Source: Siderastrea radians (taxonomy: Eukaryota > Cnidaria > Anthozoa > Scleractinia > Rhizangiidae). Taken from it: a DNA stretch of 64,000 nt. This document shows positions 1 to 12,092 of the stretch, piece by piece. Each line of letters opens with the position of its first letter. Positions within the stretch are counted from its first letter, which is position 1. The notes under the pieces are model-generated. The model saw nothing but the letters and a program-made list of their open reading frames with translations, made no database searches and was not told the DNA's origin. A program made the position numbers and the translations under genes. The stretch lies in contig OZ024890.1 of NCBI GenBank assembly GCA_964017195.1, positions 69,183,376 through 69,247,375 on the forward strand, written 5' to 3'.

Positions 1-1272
1 GACAAGAATCAAAGGAGTATAAAAATTAGCAAATTCATGACTGCTACTCTCCATGGACTGAAAGGAAGAGCATATCCTACTCTACTACTCTCCATCCCAG
101 CTACTCTCCATGGACTGGACTGTTTGCATAACAGTGAAAATTAGAAAGCAGAGTGGATCCAGGTATTTTTGATTGGAGGTTTGAAATGGCAAAATTAAAG
201 CCAAAGTGTAACAGCTCAGCTTTCAAATTTACACTAATCAATAACATTTCCCCTCTTGCACTATTGGATGGATGGATGGATGGATGGATAACATTTCCCA
301 GGCAACTTGGTCTTCATTGTCTCTTTCTTTATATTCTTTTAGTGTGTTTGATTACTTCAAAGTAAAATAGACACACACAGGTTTGGAGAGGAGGAAGGGA
401 GGTCGGACCTACTGTACCTGGCCAATGAAAATGTTTCTACTACAATGTTCTCTTGTTTGTAAGGTACTTATAAGGAAAAGTGGTAATCAGAACACAGGTA
501 ACCACACAGTTGGAGCCAAAATCATTTTCTACTTCTCCACTGAATGGGATGCCTGGGGGGGGGGGGGGAGGGGACACTCCCTTATTTTGGTCTAAATGGG
601 TATGTGCCACCCAACAGGGTATGGTTTTCAGGATCTTACATCTTCAACAGGGTATATAATTTCACTATTTAGCATCTTGAACAGGGTGTCTTTCTGGACT
701 GGAAGCTTTGAATAGTGTGTGAATGTTGGCAGCGCACGGTCTACATGTGTGGTACCGACAATTTTTTTATTAGTCTAATTCTTTGGTGTTATTTCCAAAA
801 AAATACTCTCTGAAATAATTTTTCTGGATATGAAAAAAAGGTCTCTTGTCTTAAACAAGGTAGCAAAATGAACGGATTTTGTTATAGACAGGGTCAGGGT
901 TTTGAAGGCCTCAGCGGCACACCCCTAACCAAACTTTTCACCCCCCAGGAAGGGATGCTAGACCACTGCAAGGTTACTCCAAGTACTTTGTTATATTCCC
1001 CAGTATCCACCTATACACTTGGGTGAAAAGAGGAAAGTTAAGCAAGGTTTCTTGTCTTAAGACACAACACAAAAGCTGAGAGACCAGGCTTAAACGAGGA
1101 ATCTTTCAATTGAAAGCAAGAAAACAGCTATGAATCCACTAAGACCTTGAGATGAAACTGAAACATAATTCGTGAAAGTACATTTTTCCATAAATTTACA
1201 GCAAGTGCATACATGTCAAGTTTGCACTGGAAGCATAGCGAAAACAAATCACTAAATGTTTGTTTTAAATAC
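1..1272. other. Intron or 3' part of the BRD10-like gene; no exon recognised
   Basis: No further exon of the minus-strand bromodomain gene is recognisable here. The stretch holds a direct repeat of CTACTCTCCATGGACTG (about 43 and 101), a short GGAT microsatellite (about 266-292), a G run near 556-568, and three spaced copies of AACAGGGT between 614 and 690. The small open frames are not convincing as genes. Confidence 0.5.
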
Positions 1273-2614
1273 CTGTTTAGCAAAGCTAGCTTCTGCTCCA
1301 AAATTTTCTCCACTTTGTGGCCAAGTTTTGAGACCCAATGGTTTGATCCATTATAGCGGTAGCAGTTTTCCAGAATTAGACGGATGTCTGCGACAACTTC
1401 AGTGATGCTGTTGTACTCATAGTTGTTAAATTTACCACCAACTAAAAGAGAACACTTTGATATTAACTTACAGTAAAAAAACTGAAGAAAAATTAACTTA
1501 ATTGGTAAATTTAATGATTTCATGAAAAATTTCTACTTTTTAGCATTTGCTAAATTCAGAGTTGTTCAAAATGTGAGAAAAATGTTGAAGTTAGTTTGTG
1601 AAATTTAGAAAAAAATTATCAATGTAAAGAAGTAAGCATGACCTAAACTCCGCCCTTTCTCAATTAACCAGTAAGGTACATAACTTTGTCATGGGGATTC
1701 CCTTGATTAGGTGTCTATTTTAAGAAGAAAAAGTTACCACCAGAAAGCATACAGAGTAGATTCCTTTCTGCCACAATGCTAATCTGGCAAGTTCAATATC
1801 TTTTTCATCATGAAATAAATAACTCGCAACAGAGAAAAAAGAATCAAAGCTAATTACAGATGGGAGAAACGCTTTTTTCAATCAAAAAAAGGCTAAAACA
1901 ACGACGAATGCAAAAGAAGCCTAAAAAGCTACATGACATAACAATATCCTTACAAAATACCACAGAATGTTCGTTTTTAAAGGACTTCAAGTATGGAATT
2001 GAAAGTTCCTTTGACCGTCATAACTTTGTGAAGAGAAACTCTACAACATATAAGTGTTTAAAACTAGTAACAAAGAGTGAACACCAAAAAATAAGCAACA
2101 GTTTTTGTGGGGCAAAAAAACAAGGATTCCTGAATTTTTAGTAGCACGCATTTCACACTGTCAAACGAAAGGTCAACGTCATTAGTCGGTAATACGCGGA
2201 AAACTTTAGGCTTATGAACTGTAAATTGAAATTAGCTAGATTAAGAAAAGCTCAATAAGTAATAAATGAACAGTTTTACTAACTCTGTTGAAAACTCATG
2301 GGTTCCTTGATGCGCTCGTGATAGTCCCACAAACCAAGTGATTCGGCGTCTACGGGCTCCATAAATGGCCAAGTTACATTTTTGTAAGAATCGGCCAACA
2401 TTTCCATAAAGACACGGTATCCCTGTTGTAGTTCATAACTCAACTTTGTAACATCTAGCGTGTTCACTTCTTCTACCGGCGATTCTTCTATTTCCGGCGG
2501 TTGAGCACGAGTTTCGCAAACTTCAACTGGCGCGATTTCGTCCGACTTTTTAACTTCGGGCTCAACTGGATTTTCAACCACAACTTCGTCCGTTTCCATC
2601 GGAGAAGTTTCCAT
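1273..2614 (-). CDS. BRD10: Bromodomain protein, BRD10/KIAA2026-like, first two coding exons (partial)
   Basis: Exon 1 runs from about 2614 down to 2284 and exon 2 from 1441 down to 1273. The join is phase 1: donor GTTAGT, acceptor CTCTTTTAG. Exon 1 encodes an acidic N-terminus beginning METSPMETDE, then the start of a bromodomain with the WPF shelf (TWPFMEPVDAESLGLWDY). Exon 2 completes it with the acetyl-lysine-binding asparagine in ENCYRYNG, then HWVSK and LEQKLALLNR. That second half is, from memory, characteristic of vertebrate BRD10 (KIAA2026), a poorly studied nuclear protein. I chose the ATG inside the longer open frame because upstream sequence looks like promoter. The gene continues off the left edge. 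It could be another single-bromodomain protein; the fold is more certain than the orthology. Confidence 0.6.
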
Positions 2615-3316
2615 TTTGAGGACTGAGGCCCTCGGCGAAGCTCCGAGGCTGTCCAGTGTGATGTATGAAGGGCACTCGCTGTCAAGGTTATGTATAAAGA
2701 GCAGTATGAAAGACAAACTAAACCGGCATGCCAACTTCCCTCAATCACATTGTTGATGCGCAGTCTGAACAAAGGCCGCGCGCCGACTCAGTAGCACAAA
2801 ATCTGCAAAACCACGCTTCAAATTGCAGGTTTTCAATTTTGAAGCCAACAGCCCGCCGCTTTCCTTCACTGCAACCAATTTTATCACCAGTTCTAGGATA
2901 CAAATTGGGAAACGATTTCTATTCACACAACAGCGAAAAAAAAATCGATGCGAAATGTAATTAGAGCATTACTTGGCTAGTTCCAGACCCTTATACGTGT
3001 CTCGTTCAAATAAGTTTTTCGTTTATTTTTGGAAGACTTATCGGAATTTCTCACTGATTTTACAATAAATCGATAAGAAGTGACGTGAGTTAATTTAAGT
3101 AGCCTCAAACGATTATTTCATTCTTCTTTTGAGACAAAAACCCCTAAAATCACGGAATTTTTAGGCCAAACGTGTCGACACACAAGTCGACTCGCTGTCG
3201 ACTCTTGAACGTCGATGAACAATACTCGAGCCCGCAATCCGCAGGTCTCTTTCTGAAGGTTTCCCGCCGATTTCAAAGTTTCCCGCTCGCATCAAGAGGG
3301 CAACATCTCTTGAAAG
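2615..3316. promoter_or_regulatory. Bidirectional promoter region between BRD10-like and BAZ1B
   Basis: About 700 bp separate the divergent start codons of the BRD10-like gene and BAZ1B, so both promoters must lie here. Visible features are GC-rich patches (for example GGCCGCGCGCCGACTC near 2773), three GTCGAC palindromes between about 3174 and 3202, and two E2F-type motifs close to the BAZ1B ATG. No clear TATA box is positioned for either gene. Confidence 0.55.
3260..3286 (+). promoter_or_regulatory. Two E2F-like sites just upstream of the BAZ1B start codon
   Basis: TTTCCCGCC at 3260-3268 and TTTCCCGC at 3279-3286 both match the E2F consensus TTTSSCGC. They sit 31-57 bp before the ATG, the usual promoter-proximal position in S-phase genes. 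This fits a replication-linked remodeller subunit, but binding is inferred from sequence only. Confidence 0.45.
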
Positions 3317-6035
3317 ATGCCGCTTTTGGGGAAGAAATTATACAAACCGAACCCGCTTCCGAAAGATTTGAGAACTGAAGAAGAGGTGTTTGTCATCAAA
3401 GAGACGAATGAAGTGTTCAGATCGTATGAGTATCCTTTTGAAATCGTTCTATCAATGTGCGCTGGGTGTATTAAGCTTATATAATCGAATTTCGATAAGA
3501 CGTGCCCGTGTGGTTCCTATGTTATCTGGGCTTAGGAATCGATCCGTGAATGGAGCTCTTGTCGCGATTTAGGGACCGAAAATTTGCCCCCGTCTAATTC
3601 TGCCGTGAATTCTTCATTCAAAATCGCTTACGTGAGTGAGTAAGACATAAGCGTAACAAGAAATCTTTGTGTTATCATGTTCATTAACACGGTTAGTCGC
3701 GCGACTTCGTCGACTCTGAGACTGGATCCTGCGAGCCAGCTGTTCTCGGGGCTGCATATTTACCTTCTGCAAAGCTGACGGCAACGCTTGTGAAATATGC
3801 GTTAACGTATAACGTTTAAGTCCTTCTTTTTATGCTCAAATTTACACGAGGTTGTGTGCTACAACACGAACTTTTGGATGCGCTAAGTATTGTGGGATTG
3901 AATGATCCAACATCTTCAAAGGCACAAGCACCCTCTCCTAAAATATATTTTGGGGCCGGGGCGGCGAGCAGGAGGGGGGGGGGGTCATATGGCATAGGAG
4001 AAATGTGAAATTATTTTGTAATATCGTGGTGCTAGACATTGCTATGTTTACATTGTTGGTCAGATCATGGAGTTCCACTGTGTGATATTTATTGTTTACC
4101 AGATGTTTAGCTATAAAGTTGTTTTGCTAACAGTCAATTTGCTACAAATTGAATTTGATTCACTATGCTGTTAGTCGTTTTGCCACACTGAGCCCTGTCA
4201 AAATGTGCTGGTGGCTGGAAATTTTGCCATCTACAGGCAATCATTTGCCGCTTTTCTTCACACTGGAGTTCCCAAGGAACCTCCTCGCAGACAGAAAGAC
4301 TTGGTCCTTGCTGTATACTTCTTCTGTTATGTTGCTGCTACTACAAATTATTTGACAGGGGTGCACACTTTGAAGCTAACAAAATGACTGGTTATCAGAT
4401 AAGATTATTGATACAAAGATTCCTTATCTGCATATCAAATTATATTAAAAACGTTTTTCTTGACACCATGAAGGGAATATGTCAATCGTATCATTCTGTA
4501 TGGTTTCCAAGTATGGAGCTGTCAGTACACTGGAAAGACAAACCTGAAATATGGAGAAGCTGTCATGTGTGAGGAGCAGGCACTTAAAAAACTGGAAAGT
4601 TTCCCGAAGTATTTTGAAAAACCAGTTCTATGGATTGTTCACCACAGTAAGTTGTTTTTTGTTGTACTCATATAAGGATTTTCATTTGAAAATGGAATAA
4701 TTTCTTGCATTCTTTGTGAAGCATGTGGGGACAAAAACAAATATTTCACAGCTGATTTCACTGACCAGTGTGTGCAGTCCCAGGTTTTTCAAGTAGCCAG
4801 ATATGATTCTCCTGGCCTGATTCAACTATGAAGTCAACATAGGAAATTTGTAGATCTTCTGGTTCTTAATGATTTTTTTACACCTCAGGAAGGTAGTAAA
4901 TTCCTTCCTTAAAGTCATTTCATGTACAAGTTTCTATTATTATTTTTGTTATCACAGGCGACATGATGGAGATCATGACTCACCTGCCAAGGTTCAGTTC
5001 ATATACATGTAGTTACAAAATAATCGCTAAAACGAGCATTAATTAAGTCTACAGAGGATATACTAACCTCTGGAAATATAAACAATCACAAAGAGAACCT
5101 GTTTGGTGATTATACCATTGAACCATGTTGGGTGAATCATCTATAATGTGGTTCTATAAGGGTTATAGGAGTTCCTCTTGTGTGTGACTGAGTGGGTATG
5201 ATACTAGATTGTTGTTGTCTGTTTTCATTAGGTTCAAGTGGTCTTCAAACCCTGGCACAACAGTGCTGCAAACACCTTGAGAAAGAGTTTGTTGAAAATG
5301 AGCCCGTGGATTGCTGTGTTGGTGGAAAGTGGTAAGGCACAGTAGCTGTGAATTTTTTTAAAATTATTATTATTATTTTCTCTTGTTTATGCAATCAACA
5401 GTTTATGCAATCAACATAAAACTAAATCAATAACCAACTTAATTGGTTTGTGTTCATGAAAGGGGATGCTTACACAGAAGGAAGAACCCTCCTGCAGTTA
5501 AGTTCCAAAGGCCACTCTGCATTACAGTCGAACCAGACTGATGTTCTTTTGCAGACAACTTTGCAAACTTCTGCCACAACATTGATATTTTGATGTACCA
5601 AAAAAAATAAGATGGCTGTCAGTTACAAACACTGTAGAATTCAGAAAGTAACCTCTGTTACTTTTGGGTGGCCATTACTTTTGGACCATTAAAACATGGA
5701 AGGAGTGCAACTGTGAAATACTTTAACCTATTGATGTGTAGCTCCAGAAAATATCCATACTCCTCCCACCGAAGGTTTTTTGTTTTGTACCCCCCTCTCC
5801 CCAGGAAATTCCAGTTTAGCTTTATACTTTGCTTTTCAAATTTTGGTTTTTAAGACCCCCTTCCCCCTAGGAATTTCCTATGACCTTCCGTGGGGTGGGT
5901 ATGTGGATTTTTTCTGCAACTACATGTGAGGAAGCATGCATGCATGGAACCATTGTTAATGATATGTTCTGCTCTTCATTATTCAGGTATCAAGGTATGA
6001 TCTCCAGAGTTCATCATGGGAGTGACCCTGAAAAT
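3317..6035 (+). CDS. BAZ1B: BAZ1B exons 1-4: WAC domain
   Basis: Residues 1-145. The protein starts MPLLGKKLYKPNPLPKDL, close to the human WSTF start, then EEEVFVIKETNEVFRSYEE. Exon 2 supplies VWSCQYTGKTNLKYGEA and exons 3-4 a cysteine-bearing stretch ending GGKWYQGMISRVHHG. In the family the WAC module mediates DNA and ISWI contacts and in vertebrate WSTF contributes to H2A.X tyrosine kinase activity. The ATG at 3317 opens directly into the conserved start, so the start choice is firm. Exon 2 begins after a weak acceptor (CATGAAG), inferred from phase and homology. Confidence 0.88.
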
Positions 6036-9000
6036 GTGAGTGTTAAGAAGTGTGAAAGTAATATTTCTTGAAGTCATTAGTAGTTCAACAAGTTTAAACA
6101 AAGAAAATCAATAAGCACAAGAAAGGTTTGATACCTCAAAGACAACATTAATGCAAAAACCAGGCATTTTTAAGCCTGGAAATACCAAGGCTATGCTCAT
6201 GCGGGACGGTTCCAGTCCGAAAATCAGTCCAGATAGGTCTTCTGTTCAAACAGGACCTGCTACATACCACCTATCTGGTCCAGTCTGGTCCTGGACTGAA
6301 ACCATAGGGAACTGTTCTGTGTGAACATAGCCACAAACATTTTGGTGCATCCCAGCGATGCATACTCACAAGTGGTCGTTTCCCTCTTGTATACGCACAA
6401 GAACAATACCACAATCAAAACCTAAGATCATTTCAGTGTGTTTTCCACTCACTGTTTCTCTCTGACTATCGCTGTTATTGAAAATGCCAAAAGATTATCA
6501 GATGACTGCATGTTCAGGTACCATCTACTGAGTAACTACACATCCCGGTTTTCCTGGTGCCTAAAATAACATTGATCAAGGCTCCTTGACACTGGCGGCA
6601 GCCATTTTGAATGTGTCTCCAAACCTTTGCCCACCATCAAAGATGAATCAAACAAGAACGCTTTTTGATTTTCTTGAACCAAAGTCAAAGAAGCAACGAA
6701 GTGAACCTGGTAAACAACAGGATGTTGAGACAAAACCTGATCGTGACATAACTCCAAAAGACAGGCAAAATTTCTACGAAAATTGCTTCAAGAGCTTAAG
6801 TGGCTTGAAACCCAAGAAAATGATGCTGCTGCATGAGGTTCTTATCTTTTTGGTAGCGCAGTCCTCAAGACTGTACATGAAAGTAACATCTTATTTAGTA
6901 AAGGTTGAGTGTTCTGTTCAGTAGATTGTTACAAGTGGTTGGCTTATTACCCCGCCATCAGGGTTCTAGTAATACCCATTATTTTTCTTTCATGTTCTCC
7001 ACTTTTTTTCTAGGTCACTTGCCCGAGACCTCCAGTTTTCGCTTGGCCAAACAAATACTTGTTGTGTCTTTGGCTTCATATGCTAGGGATCATATCTTGA
7101 TTGACTGTAATATTTTGTGCCCTGAAGGGAGGGAGAATGCCCCTAGGACTTTTCTTGTATAAACTGAAAGTGCAAAATGAAAAGGGTGGGTAGTATGGCC
7201 TTTTACCTACAGCTGTAGTTCATAAACAGGTAGCCACTATAGGCTAACCTTGATTCATTCATTCATTCATTCATCCATCCATCCACCCATTTATTTATTT
7301 ATTTATTTTTAGGAGGGGGGGGGGGACTATGTGAGACCCATAAAAAACTCCTCGGACCTCAAACAACAAGAGACTATGGGGTACAGGACCCAGAGCAAAA
7401 AAATCTAGTGCTATTCCTGGACAGCATTTATTTATTTGATCTGGGTGAGTGTAAATAATGATATTGGTCGTACAACGAGTGCCTGTGAAATAAAGTTTAC
7501 CACCCCAGAAAAAAGGTTCTATTTAACTACATTTTGTGATAATTGGGACTCTAGTAAATTTTATGGAAATTTAGCTTGTCACACTCACTTTTCTAAATTT
7601 CTTTCCAGATTCCCAGTACCTCTAGTTCCCCATCAAGTGACAAGGAAAACTCAAAAGTTGATAAGCAAGGATCAGTGCTTGAAAAGGTAATGCATTGTGG
7701 TAGCTCCAAGGTGTCTTCAATAAATTTCTTTGAACAGAATTGATAAACAACTTTAGTGCAGAAAGAGTGAAAAAGAAAACTCACTAAATAAAAAAAATGA
7801 ACATGATTTTTATTTTCAATCTTTCTGCAGTAGAGTTGTTCATTTACCCAGAAATTGTGGAAATTGCCAGAATTGCATACCAGGCATTTAGAATACCAGT
7901 ATATAATAATCGAATTAACCACTACTACTTTTGTTAGCCTTTTGCAGTTTGTCACTGTAAAATGTTACATTTCAGTTGTGTGGTAGAGTTATCCAAAGTG
8001 TGACAAAGCGTGACATAACAATTTTAGGTAACATTGAATGCTTGATTGTAATCGGAGATATGATCTTTGTTTGACCTATTGTTTGTTAAAGTAAGCGTGC
8101 AAATATTCTAGTACCTATTCTAAGTACGTGTCGCGTGGAATATCAAAATGTAGTTTGTGTTTTCCGTCTCAAAACACATAGGAAGATTAGTTCCTTCTAG
8201 TACCAAGTTTCAGCGTAGGATTCTGCTCGTATAACCGCCTAGTTCCGCAGGATTTACATAAGTTTTCATCCATATCTCTGTAGTTGCGGTTATGTCGTAA
8301 TTAAGTTGTTTATCCCAAAGGAAACTCCATTTATCTCCTATATTTTCTTGCACATATTAGTTAGTTACCATCATGTATATAAGAATGTTGATCCGAGCAA
8401 TAAAGTAGATTCAGTTGATTGTACAGCAGTTGAGTGTGTCTCATGCCACTAGTGTGCTCCCGATAAGCCAAAAGCCAGCCCAAGCATCAGAACAGTTCGA
8501 CGCTAACCAACCCTCGGCCGTGTTTTTAACTACAGTTGTAAATCAGGCCTTTAAAAAATTGGGAGAACGAAACTCTACAACTCACACTACTTACCTTACC
8601 ATATCTCCCTGGCATACAGTATAATTATCTTAAACACATACAATTGATAGGACTTGGAATCTAGTATCCCCCACCCTTGTACATTTGAGGGCCAAGTGAA
8701 AATTAATGACTGTTATTCTATTTTCAGAATACTGAAGTGCGATATGACATAAGTTGTGAGAGTATACCAGGCGGCATAAAGGATGTTCTACACGCAGATA
8801 TCAAGTAAGAAAATCCAACATGAAACTGTTTCAGCTTAAGGGATTCGGTTTCCCATAAAGTTAACCCAGTGGGGGACGTCAGCCTTTCGTGGGTGATGTA
8901 CTTCTAAAGCACAAACATAAAGCAGGGGGACATAGGCAGTCTTGCATCATAGCTCATAGACTGGTACGTGCAGTACGGATTACTCGGTACCTGGGATTTT

Positions 9001-12000
9001 ACCGCTACATTGTATTTCTGTGTGCTAGTAAAGGTACAGTCCCATTACATATAAATAGACATTACCAAGCTTTGAGCTCGGTTGCTCGATCGCATAGCTG
9101 GCTAGAGCTTGCAGTACTTTTGGCAATTCAGTAGCGTTTATAAAGCCCCACCAGTATAAAATTAAGCTATTTCACAGTTTCGTAGATTGCTTGAAAAAAA
9201 TAACTTCCTGATATTTCCTTGCCGTTAAGAAACAAATATATCACGGCAGTCAGGGAGAGAAGAAGTAAAATGTAGATAATGTTTCAAGTGTGTTTCTCAA
9301 ATGAAAGTGTTCAGACCTTTTTTTGCAAATGGTTATAGATATTTGGTTTTCCTCGTAATGCTGTTCTCATGAAATAAAATTATTAACAAAACTTTTCATT
9401 TTTCAGACGTCTGAAAAAGCTACCATTGGTAGAGATGCTGAAGTGTTTTATTAGAGCCAACACTGAAAATCCCTGGACAAATGACAACAGCCCATGGCTG
9501 GTCAAGGTACTGACTTTGAATTCAATCTTGGGTTCCTACGGATATTTTGCCAGCTAGTATTTAGAATGTTTGCATTGTTGCTTTGGTAATCTACTGGATA
9601 GGTGCACTGGACTAGAGATTGTTGGATGAACCCTGTTCAGTGTATGGCTAAGTTTAATTACATAAAACTACATGCTTATCATTAGTTTGCGTGGCTACTA
9701 GACAGGTCATGCTTGATGTGCATAACCCTAGGTCTAAAGCTCCATAAAAGTTCAACAATGCAACAAATTCCGTGTCTCTGTCCTCCTGAGTTCAAAGACT
9801 GTGCAAGATTGGAAAAGCCACAGAATGAAGTGGGCACCCCACATTAATCTTTTATGTATCATTCTTAACTAGTGCCTAAGAAAGCCAGGTCAGGTGCTAT
9901 AATAGGCTAACATCTCTATAAAATGCCATGAAATTATCAGCATTTCTAACCTGCGATCAGGCCGAATTTTAGCATCGCTCTCATATTCTCTTACATGGGT
10001 CGCTCGCTAAAATAGGGCCTGATACAATCTCTCACAAGAGTTCGTGTCGGCGGCCAAATTTTGGCCGCGGGAATCTCGCAATCTGATTGGCCCTTTAACA
10101 ATAGAGCTGTCAACGGAAGTGAATTGTCTACGAGACTTGCTCACAATTTTCAATCCGACCGCCATGGCCATGCAAGGAACAAGTCTGCCGAGGTAAACGT
10201 GTCGCTCAAAGATATTCTCGTCGTTTTAGGAGAATTGTCATCATTTCTTTCTCTCCTGAGAATGGCGTCCGGTTTGACGCAAGCTGTCTCTCACTCGGAG
10301 CAGAGAAGTACAGCAACAGTGAAGTATGTATCCTGTTTTATCGCATCGTGTCTCCAAATTTTCATTTGAAGGCTTTCAGCTAGTATTGAAAATATAAGCA
10401 GAGTAGTGGTTGTTTCCGCGTTTTACGAAACAAAACGAACAGCAAGTATCTTTTGCCAAGAGTGATCAACAAGTCAACCGATAATTCCGTAAACTTAACG
10501 ATAAGCTGATGTTTAGTGAGAGCCGCACTCAGCGAGATGCTGTATTTATTTTTACCTAAGTAATAAAGACTTTCAGTTTATTCATCCAGTGTTAATAATG
10601 TCGTTTTAATGATCTCTGACATTGATATCAAAGGATCTGACTAGGCTTATAATAAATGTTCTTCGTTTTAAAATTCGCTGCTGTTTAGAGATGAAATTCG
10701 CTGGTAATCTCAAAGATTTATCACTTCCGGAACTAAATTAAATTACAAAACACTCGTTTGTTTATAAACGGTTTTATTGATATCTTTTTTCTAAAGAGTG
10801 AAACTGAAGGTATTTCTCTTAATTTCCCAAGGTATTTTACGCAGAAAATCGGTGACAAATGCGTGGAGAATATTTCCGGATACCACCTGAAATGAGAAAG
10901 GATTCAAACATGCAGCATATTTTGGTACGACAACCTCGTCGTGTTCTGAATTTTCATTCAGTTTCAGCTCAGACAGAGCAACTATGTACAATACCAGAGT
11001 GCGTACCTTCAAGTTGTAAATTTGAACGCTGTGCCAAGATTTATCGTAGCCTGTGATTTTCTTATTTTTGCCGACATTTGAGGACTTTTTGCGAATGCTA
11101 TTACATACACATATGGGAAATTTGCATACCGAGGAGCGTGCAAGCAAAACAAATTTTGATTGGCCGTTTTGTTGAATGTCAATAGATCAAAAAAGTGGGC
11201 GGCAGACGTTCCGTAGAAGAATTGTATCAGGCTCTATTTTTCGTTTCGCCCTTCCCGCCGGAATGTTTCACCGAGCGAAACGAAAATAGAGCCTGATCGC
11301 AGGTTACAGCATTTCCATCACAGAGTTTGTAAGACTTGCAAATTGCTAACCTATATTTAGAAGCAACAGAAATCTGATAGGATAAATAGATACTAGATAG
11401 TTTAATAAATAAATACTTATGCAGCCCAAGGGCTGAATTGCATATTTACATTTTACGACTTATGTTATCAGGGCTCGAGACTAACTTTTCAGCTTAGTAG
11501 CCAAGTGGCTAGTGAGAGGTTTGATTTCACTAGCCAAAATAAATTTTTACTAGCCAGAAGTTTTTGCACAATCTCATACTGTGTTCAACGGTTAAAGATC
11601 CTCACACGCGGAATACAAAGTACTATGTGCCTTCAGGGCAAATTCCCAGTCGCGATGAAGTTCACACCTCTCTTTTCCGTTTTGGTCAGATCATGACGAA
11701 TAACTCGATCAGTTCACCTTATATGAGCGTGTCATTGTACGTACGGAGAAACGTTGGGAAGACAAGACTAACATTATACGAACGTTGTAAAATAAGAACA
11801 TTGAACCTTACGGGACTATGACCGAGAAGTGTGACAATTGTTATCATTTTTTATTTATTTCTATATCTTATTCTTAGTTAGACAAAATATTATAACACGT
11901 AGTCATTCTTAATTATAGCTTAACTTAATTTATACACTTCCAAGAAGTTTTTATTTTTCTATTTTGTATTTTTATTTCGTGGCGCACCTGTAAACTAGCT

Positions 12001-12042
12001 TTTTAGCTAAGCGTGCTGACCACGTTAATAAAGGATTGATTG

Positions 12043-12092
<50 letters not shown>

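Noticed and set aside
1860..2141. 93-residue plus-strand open frame in the BRD10-like intron
   Set aside because: Low-complexity, Lys-rich translation of AT-rich intron sequence; no domain and no splice context.
10061..10369. 102-residue open frame inside the Mutator-like element
   Set aside because: No transposase or host-gene similarity could be recognised. I describe it as part of the element rather than as a gene.
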